The notes beneath the pieces are model-generated. The model saw only the letters and a list, made by a program, of their open reading frames with translations. It was not told the DNA's origin and made no database searches. From Amoebophrya sp. A120 (lineage: Eukaryota; Sar; Dinophyceae; Syndiniales; Amoebophryaceae): a stretch of 64,000 nucleotides of DNA. The position numbers and the translations under genes are program-made. This document shows positions 38,701-52,400 of the stretch, in pieces. Every line of letters begins with the position of its first letter. The stretch's first letter is position 1. Where the stretch lies: contig CAJINV010000030.1 in assembly GCA_905178155.1 (NCBI GenBank), positions 77,984-141,983 on the forward strand. The letters are read 5' to 3'.

Positions 38701-41700
38701 TTATCGCAGTGCTAGATGAAGAATTGCAGGGTAGGTCCCGGCACGGTGTTGGAGGGGAGCCTTCTGTGCAGCAAGCCACGAATGTTGAGAACCACGGCGG
38801 CGCCTCATCTCCACCCCTGATCGCAACTGTCACGCAATTCTGCCCGCTATCCAGAGCTTGCTTGTTCACCTTCACAGGGGGCCGCCACCGCCACATCGAA
38901 CATAAAAGTGAAGTGCCGTTTTGTGCTGTGCCGTAGGACTTTTGCTAGAAGTCGTCCTGTAGAAGATGAAGAGTTAGAGTTTAGCTTTAGTGATCCACCA
39001 GCCACGACGGACCAGCAGTGGACAGGGCGGGAACGCGGCGAGTGGGGACACGGCCAGGTGGGGACACGGCCAGGTGGGGACACGGCCAGGTGGGGACACG
39101 GCCAGGTGGGGACACGGCCAAGTGGGGACACGGCCAAGTGGGGACACGGCCAAGTGGGGACACGACGGCGGGTGGGGACACGACGGCGGGTGGGGACACG
39201 ACGGCGGGTGGGGACACGACGGCCGGCCAAGTGGGGACACGACGGTCGGCCAAGTGGGGACACGACGGCCGGCCAGGTGGGGACACGACGGCCGGCCAAG
39301 TGGGGACACGACGGCCAGCCAAGTGGGGACACGACGGCCGGCCGAGTGGGGACACGACGGCCGGCCAGGTGGGGACACGGCGGCCGGCCAAGTGGGGACA
39401 CGACGGTCGGCCAAGTGGGGACACGACGCACGGCCGGCCAAGTGGGGACACGACGGACGGCCGGCCAAGTGGGGACACGACGGCCGGCCAAGTGGGGACA
39501 CGACGGCCGGCCAAGTGGGGACACGACGGCCGGCCAAATGGGGACACGATGGCCGGCCAAGTGGGGACACGACGGCCGGCCAAGTGGGGACACGACGGCC
39601 GGCCAAATGGGGACACGATGGCCGGCCAAGTGGGGACACGACGGCCGGCCAAGTGGGGACACGACGGCCAGCCAAGTGGGGACACGACGGCCGGCCAGGT
39701 GGGGACACGACGGCCGGCCAGGTGGGGACACGACGGCTGGCCAAGTGGGGACACGGCGGCCGGCCAAGTGGGGACACGACGGCCGGCCAAGTGGGGACAC
39801 GACGGTCGGCCAAGTGGGGACACGACGGCCGAGTGGGGACACGGAGGTGGGGTCACGGAGGTGGGGACACGGAGGTGGGGTCACGGAGGTGGGGACACGG
39901 AGGTGGGGGCGCGAAGGCTGGTCCGAACGGAGCTGCAGAGGCAGATTTGGCCCCGGCGCCTCCGCATCTGCCGGTCAGACTTGCAGCTGCAATGGCGGGC
40001 TGGTCCGGTCTATATGCCCAGTATTTTATACTAATTTAAAAATGTTCCCTTTACATGAACTTTCTGGGAAATCCAAATGCTGAGATACGACACTCCCTGC
40101 TCGATTTTTTTACCGCTGTGGAAGTTGCATTATTTTCAATGTTCCTCGTAAGAATTGCATTTGCAGCAACCGCAGAAGCGGACAGCACTTCGGAAAAACA
40201 TTCATTTGCGCATGGCTTCCTGGTGGTTGAGCATCTCTTGGATAGCTCCGTCGCGAGTTTCGGACATACGGGCGTCCAGGACACGTCTGCACGGTCTATT
40301 TCGATCTAGACGAAAGTTTCGAGTACCGGCGTCAGGCCAACAACGACACGCTGGAACAAGCTTGCGAAGCACAGCTGCAGCAAGCTCGAAAGCTGCGTGG
40401 CAAGGTCAGTCCCGTGCAGGTCTACGCGGAAGGAACACTGTTGACCAGCATGATTTACGTGCCGCTGTGCGCTGTCAGCTCCACGGCGTTGTTGCGGGAG
40501 GTGCACAGAGAGACGGCGTGCTCTAGTACCTCTACTTCGACGCGAAAGAACCAGGATACTATTCTCGCCACGGGCGTTGAAGATGGAAAAAAAGAGCGCA
40601 GTCTAGTACTTCGCAGCCCGAAAGGACGAAGTCGTCAGACCAGTGGCAACTTTTACACGGAGGCTCTCACAGCCGCGTGGCAAGCTCATCGCGACGACGG
40701 AACTCGGTACGAAAATTACGTTTGCTCCACGGTTGGAGGAGCTCGGGCAGACCGCTGGTCGGTGGCTCCTGGTGTCGTGTCCAGCAGTGAGGAGGAAGTG
40801 CGTTCGGCATTTGATGCTGGTTGGCAACATCATCTTCCCGACGGCTGCACGACGGATGTTGACTATTGGGAACAAGATTGGCGGGCTTTTTTTCCCGGAG
40901 ATGTCATCGTCAACTCCGTCGGTTGGCTGCGCAGCGCGTCTGGCCACGAGGTGGAGGTCCAAAGGAGTGAAGACGCCTACATTTTTCAGGATGAAAGTGA
41001 CCCCGAAGACCCGATGTACGAGCAAAAATCGCTAAGAAATGTCGATGAGTCAATTTCAACAGTGGGTAAGAGGAAAACCACGCGTGACCAAGACCACGAG
41101 TGCCCGACGCCAACATCCGAAGATGATAAGGATCTCAAGCAGAGAACCTATCGTGCGGCAAAGGAGACCCGATACCCTATCCACATCTTCCTGCATGGGG
41201 ACGTAGCGCGCTCGGCGGACACGCAGCAGCTTCCGGGCGTCTGCCAGGGTATGCTTCCCTACCCCGAGATCAGCTGGGGACACCCGATCAAATATTTGGA
41301 GCGAGGGCTCGCAAGACAGTGGGAGAAGCAAAGGACGCATCATCGCCGAGTTTTTGTAGAGGGAAAAGAAAAAGATGAATTCGGCAATTACAACGACCCT
41401 GAGAGGAGCTCTATAGAAGAGCAAGACCGGTGTACCAAAATGCTCGCGCACTCGGTTCTAATCATGCCGTTTTGTACTGACGACTGCTTTTGGTTCCGCG
41501 GTCCGCCCAATCGCTCTGACGCAAAACTGTTCAACCGTGGCGTCGTTGCGGTGATGGCCAAGCTCCGTCGCATCGCGATCGACCTGCTGCAGGGAGATGC
41601 GCGGCGGCTGTACCTGACGGGAGCGTCGATGGGTGGATACGGAGTGCTTGAGCTTGCGGCCTTGTGGGGACCCGAGGTTGTGGCCGCCGTGGTGGCGCTT

Positions 41701-42222
41701 TCCCCGTGCCGCGAGCTACGCACTAACCCAGCGCAGAGTGGGTGGTTCGCGGAGCGGCTGGCGGACATTCCGCTCTGGATTTTCCACAGCCGGGAGGACA
41801 AGTGCTGCAAATTCGTGGATACCCTCTCCCTTGTACACGAGCTTCTGTCTAAGAGGGCGGACAAATTAGACGAGATGTTGCACAGAATCGAGGGACAAGC
41901 AACCGCCACCGAAGCTGCACCAGCACCGCTTCGGTTCACTACCTGCGGACTTCCGAATGTTGCTCGCTGTTTCACGAAACACAGCCGGCTGACCGAAGTC
42001 ATGGATAACTCCGAGGACGTTTATTTGTGGATGTACCAGTTTCTTCTCCGAGGAAGCGGCAACAACGATCAATCGGGTGAAGGTCGCTGGTCGTGCTTGG
42101 ACGTCAGTAGAGACTACCCCGTTGCGCCGCAAGGTGGACAAATGAATTTGCCATACCCGAAGAGTGCCTTTCTCGCCTTCCACCAAACTGCGGCATGGCG
42201 GGACCCGGAGCAGGCAAGGTGA
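32757..42222 (+). CDS. Large multi-exon protein with C-terminal alpha/beta hydrolase
   Basis: Phase-consistent exons: 32757-33054, 33232-33788, 34217-37021, 37275-38687, 40246-42222 (about 2,350 aa). The N-terminal exons are unrecognised (FFDGDLVGFLDQDGRPCVG). A CxxC pair (FCYLCRRH, CQDCEARR) lies near 35480-35575 and a C2H2-like finger CSICERTF..H....C near 37378. The last exon is an alpha/beta hydrolase: IHIFLHGD (oxyanion strand), LTGASMGGYGVLELAALWG (GxSxG nucleophile elbow, about 41614), IPLWIFHSREDKC (acid residue loop) and a candidate catalytic His in FTKHSRLTEVMDN. It most resembles predicted esterase/peptidase-type hydrolases; substrate unknown. The first interruption is a family A introner; the others have GT-AG boundaries. 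The 1.56-kb intron at 38688-40245 holds the 23-bp minisatellite. Between 33789 and 34216 extra micro-exons are possible, and around 34217-34570 a second frame also looks coding. It may be two genes. Confidence 0.7.
33055..33226 (+). mobile_element. Introner, family A (IE-4)
   Basis: Left end TACGCTCTGCAAAAGCACCG, right end TACTTTTGCAATGCATA. The target duplication is decayed (GTGGT/CCAGT). Removal joins RQLVW to YAFAQFPAFRN in frame. Confidence 0.8.
39040..39910. repeat. 23-bp minisatellite inside an intron
   Basis: About 30 units of CGACGGCCGGCCAAGTGGGGACA-type sequence. GGCCGGCC at the unit junction is palindromic. The array opens with shorter units (ACGGCCAGGTGGGGAC) and ends with ACGGAGGTGGGG units. 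The 23-bp period shifts frame each unit, so the long open frames on both strands are artefacts. Confidence 0.93.
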
Positions 42223-42979
42223 TAATTTGGCATAACAGGGTCCTCGTCGCGCTCGGTGCACTTCGTACATGTAGCTCAATCTTTTGCTCAAAGTCAAAAC
42301 GAGATAGAAAATGAAGTTTTTCCATAAATAGTTTTCTCTCCGGTGACCACGGTGTTTCTGTTCATTATTAGCAACGCGAAATTGGCATGGCTGTTTTCTT
42401 GGAATAGAAGTAAAACAAATCCATGAGGCAGGACTCCCACAAATTTTCCAAATCCATGACGCAGGATTCCCACAATTTTTGCGCGATGAAAAAATTGAGA
42501 TCCAAAAATGAAATTATCGTTTGCTATGCCGGTGTTGCGGTGAACAAAAACAAAAGCACTAGTGCCGACGGTAAAAGAGGTTTGGAGTTGGACAGGCAGG
42601 ATCCCCGCTAAATCAAAGTGTATTTTGGTAGATGTCTGAATCTGGATCGGCGACTTGTGATCCAAACATATGAAAGGCGATTTTATTTTTTGTGTTTGAT
42701 TGTAGTTTCTGTTTCCACGATCATAATCTAAAAATTTCCCGCGAGTCAATCCTCTCCTGCAAAAAGCGGTGTTCAGGTCGAACTTACATCACAAGTATCA
42801 GGAATCTCCACCTCTAGAAATCCATCTGGACCACATCTACAACTAGACAGAAGATTTTCCAACTTTAGTTAATCTGTGACTTACACCACTAGGAAAAGGA
42901 AATAAAGCCGGTTTATTTCTCACATTTCTACATTTCCTCTTCTTTCCTCCGCAACAGAAAAACCACAACCCCATCGAAA
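42223..42979. other. Spacer between hydrolase gene and dUTPase
   Basis: AT-rich. It contains a tandem pair of about 29 bp (TCCATGA.GCAGGA.TCCCACAA) at 42419-42475. No gene seen. Confidence 0.55.
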
Positions 42980-43447
42980 ATGCCGTCGGTGACCTGCGAC
43001 GAAAACGTGCTGTGCGTGAAGAAGCTGAGTGGGAACGCGACGGTGCCCACCAAGGGTTCGAAGGACAGCGCCGGGTACGACCTGTCTGCCGCCCACGAGA
43101 CGGAGATTCCGGCCCAGGGGAAGGGCTTGGTGAAAACCGACTTGGCGATCAAGATGCCGGCGGGCGTGTACGGCCGCGTGGCACCCCGCAGTGGCCTGGC
43201 CCACAAGAAGCACATCGACGTCGGCGCCGGCGTGATTGACGCCGACTACCGCGGCAACGTGGGGGTCGTGCTCTTCAACCACGCCCAGGAGCCCCTGAAG
43301 GTCGAGAAGGGGGACCGCGTCGCGCAGTTGATCCTGGAGAAGTACCTCACGGTCGACGGCGTGCGCGAGTGCGAGGACCTGGACGAGACGGACCGCGGTG
43401 CGGGCGGCTTCGGCTCCACCGGCGTCTCCGCGGCCCCGCCGTCCTAA
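42980..43447 (+). CDS. DUT: dUTP diphosphatase (trimeric dUTPase)
   Basis: Intron-free, 155 aa. It hydrolyses dUTP to dUMP and pyrophosphate, supplying dTMP synthesis and keeping uracil out of DNA. All five conserved motifs of the homotrimeric family are present: AGYDLSA (31-37), PRSGLA (69-74), GVIDADYRG (84-92, with the catalytic Asp and Tyr), GDRVAQLI (111-118) and the C-terminal Gly-rich [10 protein letters not shown] (139-148), whose Phe stacks on uracil. Length is typical and no organellar targeting sequence is obvious. Strong GC bias and a sharp boundary with AT-rich flanks mark it as a real exon. It is the only compact enzyme gene between two very intron-rich loci. Confidence 0.97.
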   Translation: MPSVTCDENVLCVKKLSGNATVPTKGSKDSAGYDLSAAHETEIPAQGKGLVKTDLAIKMPAGVYGRVAPRSGLAHKKHIDVGAGVIDADYRGNVGVVLFNHAQEPLKVEKGDRVAQLILEKYLTVDGVRECEDLDETDRGAGGFGSTGVSAAPPS

Positions 43448-46400
43448 GCTGGTTTTCAGTGATACACTCGCTGGAAAAGATAAACGCAGGATGTAGTTGA
43501 CATCTTGTGCACAAAATGTCAGCGCACCACGGTGGTTTTCGATCTTCGGAAAGTTGTCGTGACAACCGACCTACTGTCAGCAAAAATGAAAATCACACGG
43601 AATCTTACGAAGAAGCAGTCAGAGAGCAGGATACAAACGGACTTGGACCTTCACACTTACGCAACGAACACGGGGGTACTTACTTTTTGTTTTCCGTTCA
43701 CGCCAATTTTTTTGTGAATCTTGCATGCGTATGAGCTTAGACAAGATGCGTTGGTTACGTCGCCTCCACTAGAAATTGCTAACGCTGAAGTTTTCATATC
43801 GATTTTCCACAACGGTGTGCATTGCATTGGGAATCCCAGATGAATATGGCGTCTGAGATAAAAGACAAAGAAAAAATTATCCACAGGTATTTTACCTTCA
43901 CTATGTATTCCAAGAATCTCCTGGAATCGTTCCTGCACCTACGCGAAGAAGACTACCACTTTCCAGATTCGTCGACCAGAATCTTCGCGAGGACCAGATG
44001 ATGATCTTTCAAGTGCAACTCTCTCTTCAAACTACGTTTTAGAAATGCCCTGCTCACAATTCTTCTCTCCGGCGACGCCACGAGCGATCTCTTCGAAAAT
44101 TCAACTTCTGAAGAAAAGACAGTGTTGTTTGCGACAGCACGGAATAACACCGGAGAAGGATTGCTGTAGAAAAGACCTTACGATGTTGACGATGATCTTG
44201 CTGTACCAGCGGAGAATCGAATAAAACAACACTTTGATACAAACGGCATGCTCTGCACGCATCTGATAACGTCAATCATGATAAAAAAAATTGGAGCTGG
44301 AATGCTACCGAGATCAAAAGGCTTGTAGTTCAAGACTCTTTACTCGGATTGTTCCTGGCGCTAATCAAACGTCTCCAGTAAATCCAACTACTGGTTTGAA
44401 TTGCAATTTCTACAAGAACTCGATGACGAAAATAAAATTTGAATTTTCGAAAACGGAAAAGCCAGCCGAGAGACAGAACCACAGAGTGCAAAGCAATTTG
44501 TGTTTCTAGAGAGAGTCCTCGTGAGCGTTTACCAAATTTTATCAACCGATTTTGCTTTCATCTCCGCAAGAGTGTAACTTTGCGACTGCATCCTGAATCA
44601 TTCAAAATGCTATTTCCATCCCGTAGAAAAAAAAATTATGCAAGAGAGAAGGAGTAGAGTCGTCCTTGCGTGTAGTGTGAGTGGAGGAAAGACCACGATA
44701 AGTACTTACTATTAGTAGGGGTAGACATCAAGAGAGAAGTTGTACAAACAAGCAAAATCAAAAAGAAGAGTTCATACAGTAAAGTTTTAGACCTAATTGT
44801 GGATCGGACGAAAGTTTTGAGTCTTGTTGTCGCCATCAATTTGTTTGGCATGTAGCATTTTTCCGGTTCGTTGCAGCAAAAGCAAAGATGGCACTGCAGC
44901 AACCGAACCCACCGTGCGGGGACGACTTGGCTTTGTTGTTGTCGAAAATTGTACTGCATTTGCCGTACGACGCCAGTGCAGTGGATCCGGAATTCGCCTC
45001 CTACCTTCGCGAAAACGCATTGACGTGTGTTGTGGTCGGGAAATGGCAGACCAGCAACCTCGAGCAACTGAAAAACCACAGTCTGGCTGCGAAAGCAGCC
45101 GGCTTGGCAACGAGAACAAGTGCTGGTGGCGGCATCGATCGCAACAACCCGTTCGCGCGGGCGGGGCAAAAGGCGGGCAACGCGGATTCCACCCCCGCAG
45201 CGTCGGAAGGGGGCGTCGCGTACTACTGCAGCCGTGTGCAGTCCCGCAGCTTCGGTTTGTCCATGGTCGCGGTGAAGCAGATTTCGGGTTCCAAAACCGC
45301 CACTTCCAAGACGGAGGAGCCCGCGTACCTGGAGCGCAAGCGGCTGCAGGTGCTGCGTATCCAGTGCAAAAGTATCGTTGCAATTGCTTTTATGCATTAC
45401 AAATCTTTTTTGTAAGGCAAATCCGCATTACAAATTCAATTTGTAATGCTGAGCCAATGTGTATTGCAATTTCTACTAGTACGATACTTTGCAATGCATA
45501 CTGCGCCTCGCGTGGGAGGATGGGTTTCCGTTGGACCTGCGCGAGATCGGCGTGAACCCTTACACCAAAACCGTGTCCTTCACGTTGCGCGACCAGGCGC
45601 CCCTCAGCCGCGGTGCCTTTCCGTATGCAGTGCAAAAGTATCGTACTACTTCTACAACTCGTATAAAAATGCATTACAAATTTCCTCAGCATGAGAAAAA
45701 ACTTTGTAATGCAGATTTACCGTACCCGTAACAAAACAATTAGTAATGCATGATTGCAATACGAGTACGATACTTTTGCAATGCATATTCCGGAGCACGA
45801 GCTGAAGCGGGCCGTCCGCGCGAGCGCCCGGGAGGAACGGGTCGCGAGGAATGAGAGGGGGAACGAAACCGCGGTAGGTGTGGCAAAAGCATCGTACTCT
45901 AGTTCTAGTAGAAATTTTTACGAATACAAATTTTTCGCAGAGATGAAGAAATGCAATTTGTAATTCGGATTTGGGTAAGAAACAACAAGGTTTGGATTTG
46001 TCATGAGTACGATCCTTTTGCATTGCATACGCAGACCAGGCCTACGAAATCCTGCCGCCGAAACGCGTGGCGCCATATGACAGTGCACAACTCCCCCTCC
46101 CCCTCATTTGTAATGCAAGATCCCGAATCCTCCAGCTGCTGCCTCGTAGCACTGTGTGCATGACAAATCCTGGAAGCCCAAACAACACTACACTCCAGTG
46201 CAAATTTGTCATGCAAAACCGGCATTCTTTCTAATGCTTGCATTGCTGTTCATGCAATACAAATGAGGGGGAGGGGGAGTTGTGCACTTTTATATGCCAA
46301 GGCGGTTCTCGACGAGCTCAAGCGCCGGTGGAGGAGCGGAAGGCCGGCTGGAGGTTGACGGCCGCAAGAATCGAGTACAGCTGCAAAGTATGAAATGCAA

Positions 46401-49400
46401 AAGCCTCGTACTAGTATAAATTGCATGACAAATTCCCTCAGCATGAAAAATGAAATTTGTAATGCGGATTTAGGTTAGAAGGGAGATTTGTGATGCATGA
46501 TTGCGAATTACTACGAGTACGATACTTTTGCACAGGATACAAACCGAGAGTACTAGCAGTGCTCTCGAAGGTCATCTGGTTCATTCCGACGTCGACGTGC
46601 ATCTTCCCGGGCTGAACTCGACGGCTTTCCAGCAGCTTGCGTTCCCCGAACGCGGCGCCTTGTTTCTGGAATTCTACATCTTCCGACCGTCGAATAAACA
46701 ACAGGTGCTGGGCGCCACGGGCGTCTCCGGGGACGTCATCTACCACTTCAACTACACCCTGGACCTGTTCAACCTCCGGCGCCGCAGCCGCCAGAAGCTC
46801 CCCGGGGAGCTCGGTACGGTGAAAAACCCGCCACTCGCGAAGGCACCCCGGGCCACCTTCCTGGATATCAAATGCAAAAATGTCTGGGTCTGGAAACTTG
46901 TAATGCTGCGTTGGGAATAGTGAATGCTCTGTAATGCACAGGCAAGCATCAGAAATATCTGTGCTTCTTTGTGGTGCGTTTTTCGCATGACAAACTGCGT
47001 TTTTGCAGGACATGCAAAAGGGTCTCTTCTTGGACACGCATCACAAACTTTTTGGTCATGCCAGACAAGCATGACAAACTTGCATTCTTCCAGACCCAGA
47101 CATTTTTGCATTTGATACTGGACTACGGAGAGGAAAATCACGGCGACGAGCTTTGTTCCTCCCGCCCGCAGCTCTTCGTGCAGGACTGCTTTCGCGTGGA
47201 GGAGGCCCAGACCGCGCGGTGGAAAGCCAAGCCCTACCTACGACCCTACTGCGAAGTGGAGTTGGAATCTGCAGATCACAGTTTTCAAGCGCCTCGGCAG
47301 GGACAGGAAAAAGGACCGTCAGTCGCGGCCTCATCTTCGTCCTCCAGTCAGGCGGGTCGGCGTGGAGATAAGAAGAGAGTGACGACGGGTACTTCCCAAA
47401 ATTTTTCGCATTCCTGCAGCAGAGGAACACCTTCACTAGCGAAATAAAACTAGAAATGTTTATTTTGTTTTTCATATGACGGCCATGTCATTCGGTTTGG
47501 GCTTTGCTTGACGCACCATGAAGGTTTGTTTTGTTTGTACTTATTCATTCCTAAGTGTAAGTAGAACTTTGTGCAAAAGCTAAATTAACATAAAACTACA
47601 GCTACTGCTACACAACCGTTTTTTATATTCTAGGCACACCAGGGCGAACCGCAACGAACCCAGCGAGGAGACCTTCAGCCGGTAACTCGAACGAACTCAA
47701 GGTACCTGATGACGACGACGACCAGGACCTTTCGCATTACCCAAGCAACAGCCGCAAACCAGCCTTGATGCGGAGTAGTAGAACCAGTGCAGCGAGGACT
47801 TCGCGCCAGGCCCTGGTGAAACTCGCAAGAAAGACGGGGAGCACGGCGGACACGGTCCGTAAAAAACCTTCGGGGCGCCCTATCACCGCCTCCACGGGCC
47901 GGCACCACAAGTGCTTCCGCATGGCCTGGGCGCTGGGCCGCCCGCGCGGACTCTCCTACCACTTCGGCAACAGTCGGTCCTTCCAGAAAATGCGGTTTTG
48001 GGACCTGGTTCGTTTGAAAACGATCCAGAAAACGCGGCTGCAGCAGGAGAGCCGCGGGGGAGGTGGTGCCCCCGGAATTATTGCGACAGCGGGTGCAGGA
48101 AATGGCAGCAGACGACGCTCTGGCAGGCGGCGGAGGAGCGGCGATGAAAGCGAGCGTCGAAGCCAGAACAATGCGGAAGAACGACGTCACCACAATGAAA
48201 ACGAAAATGATTTTTTCCCGTACTACGCGCACAGAAGGCATCGGGAAGAAATGGACGCAAATGCCGTGGAGAAGCTACCGTACGACGCAAACTATCCTGG
48301 GAGAAATAGCGACTGTCGTGCTCGTCGTCTGATAGTAATTGCATGAATCTTGCATGACAGCCGTTCTTGTCTCTGTGTGTCGAATCTGCAACGCAAATTC
48401 AGTTTTTCATGATTTCTTTGTCATGCAAATCTTACTAGCACAACAGGTTTGCAAAATGCATACGAATCATCCCTACCAGAACTCGGACGTGTACGAGTCT
48501 GCGGACCAGGTGAAGAAGTACTACTACCGTGCCATATCCTCTGCAAAAGTACCGTACTCGTGATAGGTAAATTGCGATATAGTAATTTTTGCATGACAGA
48601 TTTTGATTTACTGTCATCTTACTTGTTAAATCTGCATGACAAACTCGATGTTTCGTATGCAATCATTTGTCATGCGAAGATCAAGTAGTCAGATCTCTAC
48701 TGGTGCAATACCTTTTGCAAAAATGCATACACCGGCTGGAACAACCATCTTCTCAACCCGAATTGGTTTAGCGCGTTTCAAAAAGAGGACTGGCGCGAGC
48801 GGGAGTTTTTCGTGCAGAACGCGGCGCTGGCCGACCTCGATCCGTTTGACGGAGAGCAGGAATCCGAGCCCGACTCCGTGTTCGACGCGGATGACCGGCT
48901 CCGTGTATCAAATGCAAACATCGATCTGGGTCCTCTGCAAACTTGTGATGCGAAAATGTGGATAAATGGAATAAATCGTTCCGCATGCTGCCCAGCATGA
49001 CAACGCCTTTCGTGGCCGAGAGCGCTTTCTCATAGGCAGTCTGGATCAGGTGAGTGAGACTGCGTTTCTGCATGACAAAAGAGGCTGCGACTTTTGTTGA
49101 TTTTATGCAAAAGCAAAACTACAGATTTCCCAGGAATCGGAAGCTAGCATTACAAGTTTTTCAATTTTTCAGACCCAGACATACTTGCATTGGATACCAC
49201 GAGCTGGACGACGAACTGGCGCACCTCGCCCAATATCGAATGCAAATGTGTCTGGGTCGGGAAAGAATGAGATTTGTGATGCATGCTTTCGATCATACAA
49301 ATTACCACCTGTAGAATTGTGTATGTATTTCTCAACACGCAGCAGATTTTCAGGTAGGCATGAGAAATAACCTGTCGCACCACTGCAATTATGCTGCATC

Positions 49401-52400
49401 GCGGGTCATGTAAGATTTGCAGCACATCTCTCATCAATCTTCCCGACCCAGACAAGTTGGCACCGCACACCCAAGAGAGCGAGGACGACGAGCCGCTGCC
49501 CCCGCCGTTCCAAGTGCGGGAAGACCGAGCGAAGACGGCGACGCGCAACTACCTGAAGCCCTTCTTCTGGTGGGCCGTGCACCGCGCGCTCGACATGGAG
49601 GCGGCCCAGGTCGTGGTGCAAAGCTGCGTGGAGCTGGTCCGGGACCAGGTTGTGGCGGAGGAGGAGGCCGACCTGGCGACCGCCGTGCTGGACGCCGTCG
49701 CGGACAAGGTGGCGCGGAACGTGCTGGACCTCGAGCACGGCACCGTCGCCGACGCCTTGGTGCAGCATGCGGTGGACCGTGCGGGCGATCCAACCATATC
49801 CTGTGCAGAAGTATCGTACTCGTATTGCAAAAATCATGCATCCCGAGTCAATCCCCATTACAAATTTTATTTCTCATGCTGAGGATGAAATTTGTATATG
49901 CATTTATACGAGTACGATACTTTTGCAGTCCATAGACCAGTGGCGGCCACGATTTCGCCTCCACCGACCAGATTCTGCAGACCGTCTACGGAAACGCGGT
50001 GCACACACTGAGCAACGAGCACAAGGTGATCGCCCGGCGCACGCTCCACCGCATCTACGACACCGTGGTAGACACACTGCAACTCAACGAGGAGCAGGAG
50101 TTCGACGGAGGACAAAAGGAACAAAGCGAACCCAACGGGGGCCACCGGAAGGAGGACCTGCTGTTTCCCAGCACCTGGGGAAACCATAAAACGCTCGGTG
50201 GAGCAGACGGGGACAGTATCTACAGCATCGACACCTCAGACCACCAGTCCATCTGCGTTGTGGGCGACCCAGGACGCCCGAAGCTGAAGTCCGAGTTCGG
50301 CCCCTTCACGATCGGGTGCAAGGGAGTTCGCGTGGTCCGGCATTATTTCTCCATGGCCGCGGGGGATCGCGACTCGAATTCGTCGTGCGTAGCACAAGAG
50401 GACGGAGAGGAAGAGGAAGACACTGATTTATTTCTCAGCGAGGACCAACTGCTAGACCGGAAATACGAGGCACAGCGGCGGCGGCAACAGCGAAGACGGG
50501 ACCGCCGAAGCGAGATTTCTGACGAGCGGGAGGTGCGCAAACAGGTGATGCGCAACGCGAAGAAGTTTCGGCGCGAGCTGCAGAAGCGGCTCCAGTTCCT
50601 CGGGGACGCGCACGGACTCGATATGGCGTTCTCAACTGTTACATTCTCAACTGTTACACGGATTTGCTATGCAGAATTGCCATCAGCCTCCACACGATCA
50701 AGGTGCTTAGCATGACAAATCCTCGAAGGGCTAAGCAGCATGATAATCCGTTCCAAATTTGTAATGCAAAACGCGCAATCTTTCCGCTTTCACATTTGCT
50801 GTTCTTGCATCACACATTCATGTAACAGTTGAGGATGTAACGTTTGAGAACGCCATACTCGAGCTGCGAAGCTTCGAGCACGACATCTTCGCGTCGGAGT
50901 ACGGTGTTTTGAACCCGCACCGGCAGCGCCGCGGTCCTTCCGTCAAAGAGCTGGTTTGGTCCCAGGCGGTGAGGAGAGCGAGCAGTGCCGGGGCGGGGAC
51001 CGGCGGAAGACGAGTGCGAACCAACTACCCTGATGATGAACCACAAGACGAGGGTCGTATTGTGGATGGACAGAAAAACTATCGTGCAACAAACGATCGT
51101 GGCGAAGGAAAACATGGTGCTCGTGCTCCACCACGACACGGTGCGGGGAATAAGCCCGAGGTGAGGAACAAAAGCGGCTTGCAAGATGAAGTTTCTCCGG
51201 TCGACGTGCAGGGGCCGATCTACGTCACGCACGCTGCGGACGCGGTCCCGCACGAGCAGGAAGAGAAACAGGGGAAGCGGGGCAGCAATATCCTGAGTAA
51301 AAACAACGTCCCCTCTACCCCAAGGCTGTGCATCATGAAGGTAGCAAATCTGCATCATGAAGGTAGGTGGTTCTTATGCGGAGCCCCATGAGAATTGTTT
51401 TCTAGTCGACGCGCGTCGAAAATTGTGATGCTCCAATGATCAGCATAATATCTATAGATCTTTGTTGATGTGATGCTGTTGTTGTTGAAGTAGAAGCGAA
51501 TAACAGGATTGCACTACGAAGCGGCCACAGAACTTGTCATGCACAACAACCAAAGCTTGTTGATTTGTGTAGCAGATTTCCCGTCCTGACTACAAGGTGG
51601 GGACGTTTTCCCACGGGATAAGCAAGCGCGTGAACAAGCCTCCGCGTTCGGCGGGCCCGGCTGGGCGGTACGATGAAGACACGGGCCGCCCGCGGAGCTT
51701 CAGTAGCTGCTACGACCTTATGGATTGCAAAAATGTCTAGGTGTCCGGAAGAGTTAGAACTTGCATTTCTTGTTTGGCATTCCTGCTAAATCTGTGTTGC
51801 ATGTTTGTGGCAGCTGCGCGGATTTTGTGTCAATGAAATGCAAAAAAGGAGTACTTTGTAATGCGGACGCGCGCTACTCACGCATGAAATAGAAAAAGCG
51901 CTGAAATAAATATTTGGCATGCGTGGCTGCACTAGGAAGACCAATTTTGGCCATTCAGCATCACAAGTTCATTCCAGACTCAGACCACATATTTGTGATG
52001 CATAGACCTGGTAGTACAGCAACACCGCGTGCGCGCGGCGGACGCCGAGGGAAGGCAAGGACCGGCGTATCCTGTGCAAAAGTATCGCACTCGTAGTATT
52101 TGCAATCATGCATTACAAATCTTTTGCTTAAGGTTAAGGTGAATCCGCCGGATTACAAATTTTATTTCTCATGCTGGGGAAATTTTAATTTGTAATGCAA
52201 TTTATACTCAGTACGATACTTTTGCACTGCATAGGGCGGGAATTGCAGCAACTCGTGGTGGTCCAACGAGGAATTTTCAACCAGGCCTGGCGTTCAACCC
52301 GGATGAATTTCGCATCCTCCGAGCTAGGAATTGCAAAAGTATAAAGTAGTACCAAAGCATCGCACTGAAATTGTACTTGTAAAATTGATTATAAAGATAG